This document shows positions 6,248 to 6,589 of a stretch of 6,589 nucleotides of DNA, one piece after another. This stretch comes from Chitinophagales bacterium. GTDB taxonomy: Bacteria > Bacteroidota > Bacteroidia > Chitinophagales > UBA2359. The notes beneath the pieces are model-generated. The model made no database searches, had not been told where the DNA came from, and saw nothing but the letters and a program-made list of their open reading frames with translations. Each line of letters opens with the position of its first letter. Position 1 is the stretch's first letter. Made by a program: the position numbers and the translations under genes. Where the stretch lies: assembly GCA_020629335.1 (NCBI GenBank), contig JAHDDN010000190.1, positions 3,159 through 9,747 on the forward strand, read 5' to 3'.

Positions 6248-6286
6248 AAAAAGCCTCCTCGCTATTGATTAGTGAGGAGGCTTTTT
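6248..6286. terminator. Strong intrinsic terminator, bidirectional
   Basis: A 16-bp stem (6248-6263 with 6271-6286, one G-T pair) encloses a 7-base loop. The core is GCCTCCTC/GAGGAGGC, flanked by A5 on the left and T7 on the right, so it can work in both directions. On the + strand it ends the lipoprotein gene (stop at 6214). On the - strand it lies directly after the stop codon of the antitoxin remnant (6290), so it would once have served that locus as well. Confidence 0.95.
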
Positions 6287-6289
6287 TTG

Positions 6290-6413
6290 TTAAGCTACTA
6301 GCTCATAAGTTTGTATTAAGGTGTCAGCAGAAATAGATAGTTCTTTGCTTATTTTGCGAATAATCTCTAAACTCTGTATGCTTTTCCCAATATTCTCTTA
6401 ACGAACCAGTTCG
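6290..6413 (-). pseudogene. higBA toxin-antitoxin remnant (HigB start fused out of frame to HigA end)
   Basis: Read on the - strand, two frames carry pieces of one locus. From 6413 down to about 6378, one frame gives RTGSLREYWEKH, matching the conserved LREFWEKH region near the N-terminus of HigB-type mRNA interferases. From about 6373 to the stop codon at 6290-6292, another frame gives SLEIIRKISKELSIS then ADTLIQTYELVA, which matches the C-terminal end of the HigA helix-turn-helix antitoxin (typically SLxMIRKLxxxLxIPAxxLI). The order toxin then antitoxin is the normal higBA order. The join at about 6371-6380 shifts frame, and most of the toxin and the antitoxin DNA-binding part are missing. 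The antitoxin frame has a stop just upstream (6398-6400), and no start codon for the toxin part is evident. This is a dead locus left by an internal deletion. Family assignment is from remembered motifs over about 40 residues. Confidence 0.7.
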
Positions 6414-6414
6414 T
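6401..6414. repeat. Perfect short inverted repeat
   Basis: ACGAAC-CA-GTTCGT is a perfect 6-bp inverted repeat with a 2-base centre. It lies at the 5' edge of the HigB remnant. HigA proteins bind palindromes near the toxin start, so it could be a fossil operator. It also overlaps the codons for RTGS in the toxin frame and sits at the edge of the flanking repeat, so chance or a repeat end is just as likely. Confidence 0.5.
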
Positions 6415-6430
6415 CACTCGTAATTTAAAA

Positions 6431-6589
6431 TTCGTAATTATTATGGCACATCCCTGCGCTTCGCAAAGACAAAGTACGGTACACCAACCCAAAATTCAGC
6501 ATTCATCATTATGCATTACCCATTGCAAGCGAAGCGCAGCGACCGGGCTATCCGCTCTTATGTGGCTATGCAGCTCCTATTCCGCTAAG
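6431..6589 (-). repeat. Composite dispersed repeat, right copy (inverted partner of 203-354)
   Basis: The reverse complement of this block follows the left copy almost throughout: the CTTAG-GGA opening (6581-6589), the AGCCACATAAGA core (6541-6567), a GC hairpin with GCGCTTCGC, the TAATGCATAATGATGAAT segment (6493-6524), and the GCCATAATAATTACGAA end (6431-6449). GC hairpins differ in sequence between copies while their positions are kept. The copy may continue past the window end. It lies next to the truncated higB side of the remnant. Confidence 0.8.

Noticed and set aside
203..6589. Composite transposon bounded by the inverted repeats
   Set aside because: No transposase or integrase is present inside, the repeats are diverged, and no target-site duplication can be seen because the right copy reaches the window end.

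Overview
The window looks like chromosomal DNA from an AT-rich member of the Bacteroidota, possibly the Saprospiria. The evidence is Bacteroidota-type -7 promoter boxes (TAnnTTTG) in front of three genes, start codons without Shine-Dalgarno sequences, a secreted protein with a carboxypeptidase-regulatory-like domain, a Reg_prop propeller fused to an OmpA C-terminal domain, and intergenic DNA full of heptad and palindromic repeats. The phylum is a fairly firm inference; the class is a guess from repeat style.

Layout: bases 1-431 hold no gene. They contain a 35-bp tandem repeat (1-90) and a composite dispersed repeat (about 203-354). Four genes follow, all on the + strand: a complete IGHMBP2/UPF1-like SF1 helicase (444-2372); a secreted protein with a carboxypeptidase-regulatory-like domain (2687-3520); a secreted beta-propeller/OmpA-C protein (3676-5061); and a lipoprotein of unrecognised function (5165-6214). 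The 314-bp gap after the helicase carries two heptanucleotide arrays in opposite orientation around AT-rich DNA, plus a doubtful 36-codon ORF. A strong hairpin at 6248-6286 ends the lipoprotein gene. Just beyond it, on the - strand, are the joined remains of a HigB toxin start and a HigA antitoxin end. The window closes with an inverted, diverged copy of the left-hand composite repeat.

How the genes relate: the helicase is a cytoplasmic nucleic-acid enzyme with no visible link to the others. The remaining three products all carry export signals and probably work in the envelope, with the OmpA domain able to anchor to peptidoglycan. The propeller and lipoprotein genes each have their own promoter box, so the four genes are better read as separate units than as one operon. 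I see no convincing new multi-gene system. The most informative signals are the deleted higBA locus, the inverted repeat pair, the heptad arrays, promoter boxes that nearly touch start codons, and the extreme third-position base bias of the helicase gene.
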